A stretch of 64,000 bases of DNA from Anisus vortex (lineage: Eukaryota; Mollusca; Gastropoda; Planorbidae): positions 30,734,441-30,798,440 of the forward strand of contig OX421506.1 of assembly GCA_949126835.1 (NCBI GenBank), written 5' to 3'. The position numbers and the translations under genes are program-made. The notes under the pieces are model-generated. The model was not told the DNA's origin and made no database searches. It saw only the letters and a program-made list of their open reading frames with translations. Shown piece by piece: positions 1 through 13,232 of this stretch. Positions within the stretch are counted from its first letter, which is position 1. Each line of letters starts with the position of its first letter.

Positions 1-513
1 ATGTGATTAGATATTCTTTTATTTGATGATACGATGTGGTATCTTTGCTAACCTGAGCAAGAGCTTCTCTAGCTTTATCTTTTAGTTGTGGGATTAGGTG
101 GTGATACACCTCTGTTTCAGTTATCCCATACCATAAACACTGCCTTTCAAGTAAATTGAGGAAGTCCATTATTTTATTTTTTTTTTGCCTTGTGCCCCTT
201 CGAAAGGTAACATTTTAAATCTAATATAGTGAAAATTTGAGGTATTTGGTTCAAATGTGTTATTACTTTGTTGGATTTCTGCCATTTCCAACTCATGGTT
301 TAATTTGAGTTTGTGTATTTATGTTTATTCTTTAACTCTTTTAATTTTAATTCATGAGCTCTGCGTTTGGCTCTCTCTTCTCTCTCTTTGTCAGAAAAAT
401 CTTTTTTTTTAGTTCCTTAACTTTATTCTTTACAAAGCTTTGAAAGTCTTGTTTGTCAGTAATGTTAAACCTTTTAGCTAGTGCTTCTGCCTCATCATAA
501 TTGTAATTGTGAC
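1..513 (-). pseudogene. decayed retrotransposon gag fragment
   Basis: Read on the minus strand, this stretch gives a recognisable Gag-type sequence. First comes a charged Lys/Glu-rich helix (about 510-300), then a globular part containing FLNLLERQ, WYGIT and a Leu-Lys-Asp-Lys-Ala-Arg-Glu stretch (162-1), which resembles the SCAN-like core of retrotransposon Gag. The frame changes at least three times, mostly at A-runs near 410, 300 and 175, so no intact protein can be made. It runs off the left edge of the window, so any protease or pol part lies outside. The Gag assignment rests on pattern similarity only; no LTR is visible next to it. It could also be a domesticated Gag-like exon, but the frameshifts argue against that. 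Confidence 0.55.
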
Positions 514-1322
514 ATTTTGTTTTTGTTTGTGCTATTATATTACCAAGTGGGTATTTATATGACTATATTACAATATTTATTTTGTTTTGTTATTTTATTA
601 TATTTTTATTGTATTTACAATCACGTTGTAGTTACCATTATAAACACTATTCTTTGTGTCATTTATTTTCAGGGGTTTGTTACGCTCACTTTTTGTGTCT
701 TTACACATCATTATAGATTCACCATATATTCATATGTGTATGTGTATATACATTATAGCCATTACATGTGCAATGGGTATGAGTGTTTCTAAAATTTGGA
801 CTCATTTACAAATTAATAAATAAAAAAATGTGTACAAGTTACAAATATGCATGAACAAATATAAATAACAATATAAATCACACTCACATTCATACATATA
901 ATTGTTGCTTAAAGCTTAATACGATAGAAGCATGTTTACAGAAGAATTGCAATATGTAAAACAATGACAATACAGGACAACTTTTTACTTTTATTTTTAC
1001 AAACGAATTTTTACAAATACAAACTAGACCATACAACTAATACAAATATTTGAAATGTATATAATGAGTTAGTTGTAAATTATTATAATTTTTACTTCTC
1101 AATATACACATAAACAAATCCCTTATACAGAAACATTTATTCTAATTTTCTCAGGAAGAAAACAGAAAAAAAGATAGTTAGAAGGAAATTGAATACTGAA
1201 AATCGGGATAAATTTTATCCAACCAAGCCAACTAATTAATTATGTAATATAGATAATATAACATGAATATATAATGTATGAATCAATGATAATAAATAAA
1301 ATGTAAAAAAAAAATAGAAAAC
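514..1322. other. AT-rich stretch, nothing recognised
   Basis: Very AT-rich sequence. A 103-codon plus-strand ORF at 481-792 is Phe/Tyr/Ile-rich and has no recognisable motif; it looks like chance reading of AT-rich DNA. Confidence 0.5.
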
Positions 1323-1496
1323 ATCGTTGGTCCTTTTGGCCTGGGAAAGATAAATAACCTTGGTGAAAGATTAGTGGAATGGTGCAAAGAACATAACCTC
1401 TTCATATCAAATACATGTTTCCAGAACCACACAAGAAGACGATGGACATGGAGTAGTCCAGGAGACAGAACAAGAAACCAAATCGACTACATATGA
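1323..1496 (+). pseudogene. RTE-type LINE endonuclease fragment
   Basis: One open frame of 58 codons reads Ile-Val-Gly-Pro-Phe-Gly, then GERLVEWCKEHNL, NTCFQ, RRRWTWSSPGD and RNQIDYI, followed by a stop. This is the characteristic middle of the apurinic-type endonuclease domain of RTE/BovB-like LINEs (family knowledge). Both sides are cut off and no RT follows, so it is an isolated 5' fragment. Recognition is from motif order, not from a search. Confidence 0.75.
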
Positions 1497-3150
1497 AAAC
1501 TAAATAGCATATAAGTATCACAATGAATCCTCTTGACGATGTAGTTAATCCATTTAATACAAGTGAATGGTCTAATAATAGTAGCTTAAATTTCAACTAA
1601 CACAAACTTTATGACGTTAATCTAGTTACAAATCATATAAATTAATTATAACACAAACTTCATCACGTTAATTCAGATTAACTGGGATAACTGTAATTCC
1701 CATAATCCAAATGAATCTCTTAAATTAATGTACGTTAGAGTACAATTTTATTACACATGTAATAAGGTATTGGTATTCCACAAAGTATGACTAAGGGAAT
1801 ACTATACGTTAATGTTTGACTTGTTAGCTTCGGATCTCACACAGACACACGTGTTGACATCTATTTGAACTAATATCCGCCATCTTGGATGACCTTATTG
1901 CTTCACTTCATAGCGTTTTGTAAAATGTCTAGATTGAGAAGCTTTTTTTTGTTTTAAATCTTCCTTGCGTGATAACTCAATTTTTCATGATCAACGAGTG
2001 ATCTCAAAGAAATTCATAAAACAGCTCTCAACGTTCCACGTAGTCCAAATATACAAATATAATATTGAAACATTTTTTTAATGCCAGCGTCGACACCTCT
2101 GAAAAGTGCAATGTGGGTTCAGATGTAGAGCGCCACGTGCACCCAGCTTTTTGTTGCTTTTTGCGCCGCCTATGTATTTACTGACTTTTACAATTCTTGC
2201 TGCAGTGTCTCCGTTTCCTGTTTTCATGAGTATGGCTTCATAAAATGTTTATTACAGCTTGAATATTATTTTCCTGAATCATTGTTCACTTTCTGCAATC
2301 TACGGGCAAGTTATATGTTTGAGTAGAGCTTTAGTCGAGCTCTTTCCAATGGCATTATTATTACCATGCTGGCTTGTTAAATTTTTCTTCTGACTATTGA
2401 CATTTACATAATTTTAATTGTTCACATTGAATATAATAATACTTCAAAAGGTTTCCACTGCCACCATTGTAATTGATTATATTTTAATTACTTCAGAGGC
2501 TAATACAATCTTGAGTTAAGCTATACTTTGTTTCTTAAATGGTTTTTTCACATCACGTATAATAAACTTGATAAAGAGAATCTTTGCAGCGATACACATA
2601 TATTTTATTATTACTCACAATTGAAAGAACAGATAAAAATGTCCAGTACATCCAAGATATATGAAATACAAACACAAGTTCATGTTAATATTGAAGTATT
2701 GTACTATCTAGTCTAAATTATTACACAGCCATTTACTTCTACACTTCTGCTCCTACTGATCCTGTCTTCTAAAATCACATGACCAAGTAAACCCCCAGCT
2801 CATGACAAATCATGTTCAACAAACACACACTTCCAAAATGAACACAGTTCACAACAACAAAATAACTATCATCTATGGTCCAAGAGGAATCAGCCCCACA
2901 AAACACACCAACCACTATCTGTATCACTTCCCCTTCACCACACATCATTTTCAATCACTAACATAAAAATACATTAAAATATCGATGACCAAATTTCTCT
3001 TAATGTATTATCAGACAGAAAATATTAGTATTATAATTGTGTATCTACTGAAATTCAGGAAAGATCATTAATTTTATAATATAAGTATACATAAATGGAT
3101 AAATAAAGCATTATTTATTTATTTAGACGATATTTTGTAATTGTATTAAT
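1497..3150. other. non-coding AT-rich stretch
   Basis: No gene or repeat is recognised. Small ORFs at 1402-1596 (minus) and 2528-2716 (plus) have no domain features. Confidence 0.5.
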
Positions 3151-3232
3151 TTACATTACAGACGCTCCTTCTATAAAGAAGATTATTGCCTCCTATGCTC
3201 ATCCGTAGACTGAGTCTAGTCTTGCATTTCTG
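3151..3232 (-). repeat. inverted copy of Jockey-like LINE 3' tail
   Basis: The reverse complement matches the 3' tails of the LINEs ending near 4881 and 62342. It contains the same Arg/Leu-coding end, the sequence gatgagc...cgcaataatcttctttat and the terminal gagcgtctgtaatgta. Only about 80 nt of the 3' end is present, as expected for an extremely 5'-truncated insertion. Confidence 0.75.
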
Positions 3233-3573
3233 TAGGACTACATCTGTAATATAGAAGCCGTGGAGTATTTGTCTCCTCACAAATAACATTAGAACAGGAC
3301 AGAACAGGTATTAACGTGTAGTCGATATAGAACGATAAATAATAAATACTATTTTAACACTAAAACTCATTGCACTTAATATACAACAAGCTATTAATAC
3401 CAACAAAGACTAAATGTATGGCATGAATTCAAGACACAGTTATAGAAAGAGTTAAAATGTCATTCCATAGGGCATGGATTTAAATCTAGGTTAATACATC
3501 TTTGGTACTAGAAAATATTAGGATTGTTTCTATATCTTAAAACTATTTAAATATATTTAAAAAAAAATTAATA

Positions 3574-4881
3574 TACGTGATCATATAATATATATAGTAG
3601 TATAGTATATCATCTAGACAATCTTAATGCACTGTGCCCGCATCAATATGGCTTCAGGAAAAAACAGATCATGTGAGACTCAATTAATAGGCTTAATAGA
3701 TGACTTGTCTAAGGGACTAGATAATAACAACCAGATTGATGCTATATTGCTAGATTTTTCAAAAGCATTCGATCAAGTTCATCATTCTAGTCTACTAAAA
3801 GAACTTAAATATTTTGCCATCTCTGGTCCCTTACATCAGTGGATTCAGGACTTACTTATAGGCAGAGAACAAACAGTGATAATAAATGGCTCTAAATCAT
3901 CACTGATAACCGTAAACTCAGAAGTTCCACAAGGAACTGTTCTTGGACCTCTACTAATTCTAATTTATATTAATGATCTACCAAATTGCATCAACACAGG
4001 AAAAAAAGTAAGCTTTTTCGCCGATGATTGCATAATTTATAGAATGATAAAGACAGGAAAAGATTGTGAACTTCTACAAAAAGACCTAGATGAACTACGA
4101 AAATGGGAATCAAACTGGATTATGTCTCTTCACCCTGAAAAATGGCAACTAATAAGGGTATCCAAGAAAAAGAAACAAAAAATAGCAAACTACTTCATTC
4201 ATGGTAAAGAACTAACTCAAACTAACAATGCTAAGTATCTAGGAGTAATAATAAATGATAAGTTATCTTGGAACCCCCATATTGATGTAGTCATTAAAAA
4301 ATCAAACAAAACATTAGGATTCATAAATAGGAACTTGTACAAATATAATAAGAATATAAAACTACAATTCTATCTCACTTTAGTTAGGCCTATACTAGAA
4401 TATGTAGCATCTGTATAAGACCCATCAACTAAAGAAAACATTAAAAAATTAGAACAAATTCAAAAAAGAGCTGCAAGGTTTATAACTAGTGAATATTCCC
4501 AATTAACAAGAGTAACACCATTAGTCAAATCACTAAACCTAGAAACAATAGAGGACAGAAGGGCAACGAATAAAGTAGTAGTAATACATAAGGAATAAAT
4601 TATAATTTAGAAATACAACCCAATAACAACCTGTTGCAAAGTTCAGATAAACATAAAGACAAAAACACATTCCTTGTCCCTTATGCAAGAACAAATGCAT
4701 CTAAGTACTCTTTCTTCCCGAGTTGCATTTGCCATGGAATGGGTTACCTGAACAAACCAGAAAACCAGTAACTTAAAATAATTTAAAACATTAATAAAAA
4801 TGCAAGACTAGACTCGGACTATTGATGAGCGTAGGACGCAATAATCTTCTTTATAAAAGGAGCGTCTGTAATGTATAAGAT
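3574..4881 (+). mobile_element. 5'-truncated Jockey-like LINE, copy 1
   Basis: This non-LTR element begins inside the RT domain and ends in the family 3' tail (gagcgtctgtaatgtataagat). The 10-bp sequence AAAATTAATA occurs on both sides (3564-3573 and 4882-4891) and probably is the target-site duplication. The same family occurs at 57783-62342, and an inverted 3' end is at 3151-3232. Confidence 0.75.
3611..4598 (+). pseudogene. LINE reverse transcriptase (broken)
   Basis: The sequence encodes the C-terminal two thirds of a LINE reverse transcriptase. Visible in order are the CETQLIGLIDDL region, LLDFSKAFD (catalytic Asp of motif A), VPQGTVLGPLL (motif B), FFADDC (the catalytic Asp-Asp pair), LHPEKW and the thumb region YLGVIINDKLSW. 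A one-base insertion in an A-run near 3660 shifts the frame. At about 4417 a TAA replaces the TGG present in copy 2. The frame then runs on through RRAARFITSEYS to 4598. The longest open piece is 3627-4418 (263 codons). It lacks the endonuclease and ORF1, so it is dead. Confidence 0.85.
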
Positions 4882-4891
4882 AAAATTAATA

Positions 4892-6508
4892 GGAAATGAA
4901 ACATAGCTAGACTTGTATTAATTACTTTTTTTTAAGCGTTGTGGAAATCAAAATTGCCTTTAGGTATTATTTGGCCTAAATTTTAAAATTGTTATTTTCT
5001 GAATAAGTGAAGTTTAGTGGTTAATAGTTGTACTTTAGAGAAAAATTATTGTGGTTTTAGTTTAAATATTAGCATCAATCGAATTATATTTTAATTTAAT
5101 TTGTTCCAAACAATGACTGACTTAATAGTTCAATAGGCATTATTTATATGAGAGATACATTTTAATCAATAAAATATTTAAAATACAATTTCTTTCCACT
5201 TTCATAAAAAATAAACTTTATATAACATTAAAAATGGTAATTGTATTTATACGAGTGTATTAAGAATGAGTGAAGAAAGCTGTTGAATCTATTTAAGTAA
5301 AATATTGTGCCAATACTGTTTCTATAACCAAGGTAAATGTACACAGCCATCATATTCCTGGATAGATAAGCCGGTGATTGGTAGACATCGGGTGTCCTGG
5401 GGGAGGGAGCCACGTTCCACAACAAACATAATCCGTTGGGAGCATGTGAAATTTCGCACCCTATTTGCCACAATATAAGCCTATATATATGTAGATTGCT
5501 GTTCTAGGATGTGTTTTGAGCTTTATTTAGTTTAATATATTTTCTTTGTAATTAACTACTTTTTGGATCAGGACTCAACCGTTTTAGTTAAATAATTTAC
5601 TTTAGGATTTATGTTACGAAATGTACGGTAAATAATATTAGTAGTTAGAAAATGTATTATAGTTTGTAAATATATATAGTTTAGTGTAGTAATAATGTTT
5701 AGTTATTGATAAATCTTTGTTTTAGATCTATAATTAAATTTGACCATCCAAACGTAATATTTGCATGACTCGATTCGCATCGGTTAAATGAATCTGATTG
5801 GTCTGTTGTAATGGCTCAATGAGTCCTAAGGGGCTATTTAAATTCCAATTAGTCAGTTGTTAATCCCTTTTTTTCGTGGTGTTCGAAAATGTTATATTTT
5901 TAAGTCCGGTAGGATAAAAACCGCCTATTGTTGATCTCTTTTACGATAGTGTAAAAGTCTTTTACTTTTTCGGTATTTGATAGATTTGCTATGACGTGCT
6001 GAGGTTGTGTGGATTGGATATGTTGAGGTTCATGTGAGGTTTATAGTTTATAGTTTTTTGGTAGAGATTTAAGATGTGAGTTTAATCGAGATAGTGATTT
6101 AGAAGTAGTGTTTATGAATTTAGTTGTTGATTATTGATGATTAGGGCCTTTAAATAAACATGTTTTGTGTTGCCTTTAAATAGATGTTTGTTGATTTAGT
6201 AGTTAGATTCAATGTTATAGTTGTTGGTGCTGTTTATGTTTTTCGTGACTTAGTTTAGCTTGTAAGAGCTTAGCTTATAGTTTACAGTTATAGCTTTTAT
6301 AGTAGGTAGCTAATAACCTCTCTGTCACAAACGAAACGCACATATACTACGCATTCCCTCCCAAATGTATAAGTATGTATATTATATAATGTATAAACGT
6401 TTAAAGTCTTATGTGTTAAAAGCCTTTCCCTTGTTCGCCTTATGTATATAATGTAATATGTGTTATGCAATATTATAACACAAAACTAATAACTCGCTCG
6501 CCACCCAT
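4892..6508. other. non-coding stretch
   Basis: AT-rich, with no recognised gene, LTR or SINE. A minus-strand ORF at 5228-5473 has no domain features. Confidence 0.5.

Positions 6509-6586
<78 letters not shown>
6509..6586. repeat. (CA)n/(AT)n microsatellite, left part
   Basis: A short ACAC run followed by about 65 nt of pure AT. It resumes at 7194, on the other side of the solo LTR. Confidence 0.95.
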
Positions 6587-6590
<4 letters not shown>

Positions 6591-7193
6591 ACGAAAGTAG
6601 TTTTATTTCCATAATTATATTGGTTCTATTATTATTAATAAAAGTTAAAAAGAAATAATCTTAAACCCGAAATGTTTCCGTGTTAGGAATAAAACATGTA
6701 TATGTCTAGACACTACGTCATAGCATTAAAATGCGTCATACGCACGAGGGTTGAAGATCGTTAGAGTTCTAGCTTGGGCGCTATTGTGTGAGGACTGTTC
6801 TTGGCCACTTTCTTAAAAGATACGTTAAAACGGCTTAATACTATATAAAAGAATCTCAACTGATTTACGTTTCATCCTATACTATTGGTACCTGTATTCT
6901 GTGTTGCTGTTATATTCATAATTTCAACTTGTTGGAATAAAATTTTTTTAACATATTTAAACAGGATTGTGGATTTCCTCTATATTAAGGTATAGTTAGG
7001 CCTACCTAATTCATTTAATAAGAACTTACAACACATCCTACGATCCAAATAAATATCAAATCTACTACAATAACACCAATACTAATTCGTTAACAACCTT
7101 GTGAGATCCAAGAGGGATGTGAATCAAAAGAATGTATAAATATTACATTTCTAAAATATTATTATACGTCAGTAGCTGATTTCGCACGTGACA
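6587..7193 (+). mobile_element. solo LTR inserted in an AT microsatellite
   Basis: The 607-bp segment starts TGTTACG and ends CGTGACA, an inverted terminal pair with one mismatch. AT repeats continue directly on both sides, as expected from insertion into one microsatellite. Inside are a TATA-like ACTATATAAAAG (about 6840-6852) followed by an AATAAA polyadenylation signal near 6936. No internal coding region follows, so recombination between two LTRs is the likely origin. The target duplication cannot be read because the flanks are simple repeat. Its sequence differs from the LTRs of A, B, C and D. Confidence 0.6.

Positions 7194-7240
<47 letters not shown>
7194..7240. repeat. (AT)n(GT)n microsatellite, right part
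   Basis: AT repeats followed by GT repeats, mirroring the CA/AT order on the left of the solo LTR. Confidence 0.95.
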
Positions 7241-7241
<1 letters not shown>

Positions 7242-7529
7242 TTATATTATAACTGGAAGAAAAACTAGCTTTCTTGATTACTTGTAAAATAGTTGTAAAA
7301 CTGATTTAAGTAATGATAATATTATTTTACCTTTCTCGTCAAATCGACGTCCATTTTTTACAGCGATTTCAGTGCAGCTAAAAAAATCTAAGATGATTAT
7401 TTATACATTGTAATTTAGCAATCAATCATTAAATTGTTTTTATAAAAGTAATTGAAGTCCAATTTAAATCAATAAATTTATCATCATCATCAACCTCTTG
7501 ACCGTTGTGGTCGATGGGAGCGAATGGAA

Positions 7530-8153
7530 TGTTATGGACGTCTCTATGATGACTATTATTACGACTCGTTAAATCGGATTCAATGAATATAGTTGTATCT
7601 TTATTATAAGTCTCTAGATTCTGCTAATCTGTAGCCCAAGCTAGGGGTTCCTTGACTGACAGGTCTATGCAGCAATGTAGTTATATTCGTGATAATTATC
7701 TTCAAAACCTTTCTCAACAATGATAGATCAAACAACTCCAGTTGTTGAATAAACAATTTTATTTAAATTGTAGACTCAATATAAACGATCAATAAATGCA
7801 TCAACGGATGGCCACATAAGTATCAATAAAATGACATGAAATATACAATCATTAATATAGCGACTTCACTCTACAAACTTTCAAACTGAACTAACTTTAA
7901 GGAGGTGGGGACTTTACAAAGAAAACTATCATCGAAGATTCTACAGGGTCTTAATACGCATTTTAACCTCTTTCTCTATAAAATACTACGATCCAGAATT
8001 ATCCTCCAATTTCCACGGGGTTGGACGAATTATTTTATTTAAACTGCCCTCAGGGCACAAAGGTCAAACCTTGGTCGCCTTAGACTCTGATACGCACTTG
8101 TTAAGAGGTCAATGCCTTACTACGTCATTCATTTATGACCGATATTCGTAACA
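7530..8153 (-). repeat. element A 3' LTR
   Basis: 624 bp, TGTTACG...CATAACA on the coding strand. It is preceded on that strand by the polypurine tract. Confidence 0.9.
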
Positions 8154-10316
8154 CCACCACCCTTCGAAAGTTTTATAATTATTTCTTTTACATTTTAACA
8201 ATACTAAAATGTAAATTTTAAGGAATAATTATAAAAGAAAATATTCCGGGGAAAACAATACAGTTCAATTGGCTATCCCAATAATTCAATCGAACTGATA
8301 ACAATAACATATAATATATGAAATATAAGTTAATGTTATCAAAATGGCTTAACTACAGTCATTCAATCATTCAGTTTTTAATTCAAAACAACGGACAATT
8401 AAATTGTTTATCTAAATCTTGTATACAAGAAAAATACATAGGGATAAATATTATACAATTTAATAATTTCCATTCCATTAACATTCCACGTTAATAAAAA
8501 CTCTCGCGTCTATTTATTTATAAACAAATATCTTTTACATTTGTAATTAAACAACAAGAAAAAAAATCACTTAATGTCTATTATTACACGACTTATTTTT
8601 CATAAGGAGAAAAAAACCTTTTATTGAAGAACACTAGGCTTGACCTAATTACACAACAACACGATCATCGCCTCGACAATAATTTTTTTTTCAAGCCTGT
8701 AGGCTGACTAACAGTAGACAACGGTCTGTGACGGGACACAGAAATTGAGGTCAATTCCGCACTCTCTTTCTCTCTCTTTTTTTTTCTCTCTCATTTCCAA
8801 TTGATTTTAACAATGTTGACATGGCTATGCAAATTTTTACCCCATCACAGCTTAGGTCAAAAATTGCTACGCGATTAAAAAGTTATCTTTTTAATTATCA
8901 TTATTTCACAACTATTATCTCAAAATTACATTCATTTATGTTATTATTTTAAGAAAATGAAACATGGTCTGTTCACGAATTAAAATAGTTTATAGACAAT
9001 TTCATTCAAAATAATTCAATCTTTCATTTTACCATGACATTTCTACGTCATTATTTTCTTTTTAAAAGAGTTCACAGCAGTTTTAAATTGAAACATTCCA
9101 TCTTTCATGCAGACATGGATTTACTTGAAACAAATTTGGTTAATTTACTTAATTAACTATCAATCAAAGCAGATTATATTATCTTCATACAATCTTAGTA
9201 CTAAACAGTAAGTACTTATTTTCTTTAGATTACATTAAAGACATTTCAAATACAATATTATTGAAGTACAAAAGATAAAAGAGCATAGGCTATATTTTTT
9301 TCAGACAGAAATCAATTTAACAATTTTTACAAAACAATTGCTGGTCTAAATGGTTCCATATCCAATCTTTTCATTTATGGTTAGGTTAGAATCCATTGCT
9401 CTTGTCCATTCCATAAAGGTTTTATTCATAGGTTCTAGGTTCTCCTGTTCCTCACAGTGTTCAGGTCTACCCAGTCTTTTGCTTGTCAATACAATTCATT
9501 CAATCTATTTTAACTAATACAAAAAAAAAAAGATTAGTTTTACAATCTTGACATGAAATCCTGAATTAATCATATATTTGTTGAACTTTGGTATGTCAAC
9601 ATTATAAATTCTCAACCATGAAATTCTCAACCATTCTGGTTAACAGTGTCAAGTCAGTGGCACATCCTATATTTATACAAAACAAGGATAAGTTTTAGAT
9701 TAGTTTCAACTTCTGATCTGCTTTTCATGTAACAGTATCCTAAAAGTGAAAAAATCATATATAATACATTTCTTGGAATTCTTGTTAGTCATAGTTCTGT
9801 CTTGCAGCAACTATTTTTACCCTACATTATCATACATTCAATGATAATAGAATAAATGAATAAATTCACATAGAAGAAATTTGCATCCTGACTCAGTGCA
9901 ATTATTTCAACAACAGTACATGATGAAATAAATTTCCATAGTACAATCATAAACATTTCTCAATACTTTAGTGATAGAAAAATTCTCTTTTCTCAAAACC
10001 ATTTACATCTTTTTCAATCAAATTATCCTCTCTGCCAAATGTTTCAATTATCATTTCCAGAGATTCTCAAACATATCTTATAATCAGTCCACATTTATAA
10101 TGTCCTCTGATTTAGAAACCAATTCTGCGGATAAAACTGATCTTTTTCTCTTATAGCAATTATTTTAAATGCTCAACCTAACAAGTTTGTTTAGAAATAT
10201 CACACTATAATGATATCTGCTTTAACAATACTTTTACTCAGTCCTTTCTCATCACAAGTAAGGGATTTAGTTTTAAAATAGTAAGTTTGGTAACTAACTA
10301 TCAGTGAATTTGTCAT

Positions 10317-13058
10317 TCAATTCATCCTGTACTCCAGCATGAATTTTACAAATATAAGTAACAATGTTAACAACATCAAGCTTATTCCAATTGTTTTCAG
10401 AAGGTAAGGCTTTATCATTTTCAAATGATATAATATTTTTGCCTTGCTTTCATCACACAACAATGGCAACTGCATGTGAGCAGTGTACAATTTTTTTCTA
10501 ACAAAAACAGTTATGTTAGACAAAAAATGTATGTACTTATCTAGGTACTTGCTCAGCCCAAGGAGATCCAATTCGGTCTGCCATGCTTCTTGAAGTAGTT
10601 TGAGTGGTCCTCGGACAGTGGGTCCAAAGATTGGTCCATAGGCTCCTCGACTTTCCGGATAGGATTCAGTTGACATCTCCTGCTTCGTGCATACGTTCAT
10701 TGGGACTGGATTGAAGAATTCCGGGGCGAAGTTGTTCCTTCGATCTGTCGGTATGGATTGTGGTAACCCATAGCTTTTGATAGTTTCGGTCCAGCTCTCC
10801 GCACTCGTTCCTTCAGTGATGCTCCTCAAATCTTCATCTATACCGGCAACTGCAGGTTTGCATTTTTGTTTGAGCATGCTGTGGTCTATATGTTCATAGA
10901 CAACATTAGTAGGAGTTTCTTCCTCGTCGACAGCTTTCTCATGTAGCTGTAGCAACTCTGGGTCTACTTTCTGCTCAGCAATCATTTCATTTTGTGATGA
11001 CTTCTTTGATTGTTCATTTCCTTTCGGACAATCATGAATCATGGATAAAAAAATAGTATCAAGTTCCACTTCTTCTTCCTCTTTCTTCTCTCGTGGGATA
11101 ATTTCTTCTTTCTTTTTCTTTTCTTGTGAGATAGTTTCTTCTTTCTTTTTCTGTGGTGTCATACCCTTTATGACATCACCTACAGGATAAAGTTCTTTTT
11201 CTTTTCCTGTCTCCACAATAGGACTAGGGTCTGGATTTTCCTTCACAATCAGTTCAGGTCTCACCCTCCCTTTCGCCAAATCATTTGCTAGGATAACGGA
11301 TATGCCCTCAACAGGAAGTTTTGATATTACTCCAACAGTCACATATCCTGTTACCAAGTCAGATGCGAGGTATATCCGATGCAGAGGTATTTCTTCTTTT
11401 TATTCAAAACCTCTCAATAGGACAGTCTGTCCTGTCAATGTATTAACATTTAATGGTAATACATCTTTAAGCAGCAGGGTTAATGATGCTCCTGTGTCTC
11501 GTAATATGTTTACGGACTTCAGTGGTCCTTCCTTTTGTAAGGCTACACAACCTTCACTAATGAACGGTTGAAAACTGCACAGGGTCTCTGTGTCAATTTT
11601 ATTCTTCCCTTGACCATGACTTTCGGGTGTTTTTTCATCTTTCGATGACTTCAGACTCTTGTTCGAGTCAAAAGTACTTTGGTCTACTTTTTCGTCTTTG
11701 TGGACTTGGACAACCAATCCAATAGTAGCCATTATGTATTTATAATCAGGATATTTATCCTCATTGTCTTCAGTTGTAGATTTCTCTACCTTCTGACTTT
11801 TGCTCTCAGGCAAATCCACCCTCAGTGTTTCTGGTTTAGAAGAATCTCTCTTCGAATTCAGTTCGTTTGTATTTTCGCTTTCTTGTACATTTTGTATTGG
11901 TTTATGGCTTGCACACATGACCACTTTGTTAGGTCTTTTATCTTTCCTTATGCTCCAACAGTCTTCAATGCTATGTCCTGTTCTCTTACAAAAAGTACAT
12001 TGGACGTTTTTGTTGACAGGTTTCTTATGAACATCATTTTGTTTCACAAAATGCTCCTTTTCACGATGTTGTTGTTGTGTGTTTTCTGCTGGCCGTTGTG
12101 TCCTATTAAAATTCTTTTCACCAGCGGTTCTATGACACAGTGTGTATTTCTCCGCTAAATCAGCAACCTTATGTGGGTCAGTGATGTCACGCTCGGATAA
12201 ATACATTCTTACATCCGGCCTCACTTTGTTAATAAAATCTTCTAAAAGAATGATATCTTTCATTTCTTTTAAGGTGGAGATATTTCTGGATTTTATCCAC
12301 TGATCCATTAACTTTTCTTCTGCTCGAAGGAAGTCTAAGTGTGTTTGGTAAGGGGACATTGTGTACTGACGAAACCTTTTTCGATAACTTTCCGGTATTT
12401 GGTTATAGGCTTTAAGTACAGTGTCTTTAATGACTTCATAATCATTTAATTTTTCCTGTTTTAACAATAGAACACAATCTCTTGCCCTTCCCTGAGTAAA
12501 AGCTGTTCTAACTAATATTCCCCATTTATCTTCTGGGAACTTAAAATCTCTGCAAGAAATTTCAAAGGTCTGGAAGAAATTAGCTATTTAACTTTCTTTA
12601 TCAATGTAGGTAGGGACTAGCTTTTTCCATCTGGCCATCTCTACATCATTATGAGATTCTTTTTTAGTAGCTCCTATCTTTGCTAATTCTATTCCTTCCT
12701 GACTTTCTAGACGTTTCTGTTCCATCTCAAGACGTTTTTGTTCCATCTCATTATCAAGACGTTTTTGTTCCATCTCAAGCCTTTTTTCTTCTCGTTTATC
12801 TTCCATTTCCATCCTTTTCATTTCTAGTTGAAATCGCAACTGTTCGGACATCTGACCTTCAACTTGATATCCCTCCGCGCTTGATTCTACTTTCAACTTT
12901 CCACTCGCAATCAACACATCTTTTATCTGCTGTGTCAACACAATTCTGGATGGTGTAGTCTCAGTAACTTCTATCTTCAAGATCTCAGCGATCTCTTTTA
13001 ACTTCTTTATGGATAAAGTTTTCAAAACTTCTTCTTCTGGATTTTCAATAAATTCCAT
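10317..13058 (-). pseudogene. Gag-protease-integrase remnant ORF (two nonsense codons)
   Basis: This is the same protein as the intact 903-residue ORF of element B. It has Gag with a Glu/Lys/Arg coiled coil, a SCAN-like core, a CCHC knuckle (CTFCKRTGHSIEDC), a retropepsin (DTGAS), an integrase remnant and a C-terminal hydrophobic helix. The frame is continuous over 914 codons and broken only by two in-frame TAA codons, at about 12588 (Glu in B) and 11400 (Trp in B). There are no frameshifts. The coiled-coil segment near 12715-12800 is about 18 residues longer than in B because of extra Glu-Met-Glu-Gln-Lys-Arg-Leu units. RT, RNase H and the integrase core are absent exactly as in B, so the loss happened before these copies spread. 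Confidence 0.85.
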
Positions 13059-13232
13059 TCTTTAGTTAATTTTTTTTTTTAAAGTAGTAAATTTCCAACT
13101 TACGTTTTTCCAATCGGAAGAATGAATTCAGCGTTATTAGGCTTGCTCAGTAGGTCACGGCTTTACACACAACACAACACAACTTGAATATATGCTTCAC
13201 TATACAACTATATCGGACGAAGCCCGCAAATT

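Noticed and set aside
11679..12158. 159-codon plus-strand ORF
   Set aside because: Antisense to the Gag of element A; low-complexity Phe/Leu-rich translation with no motif.
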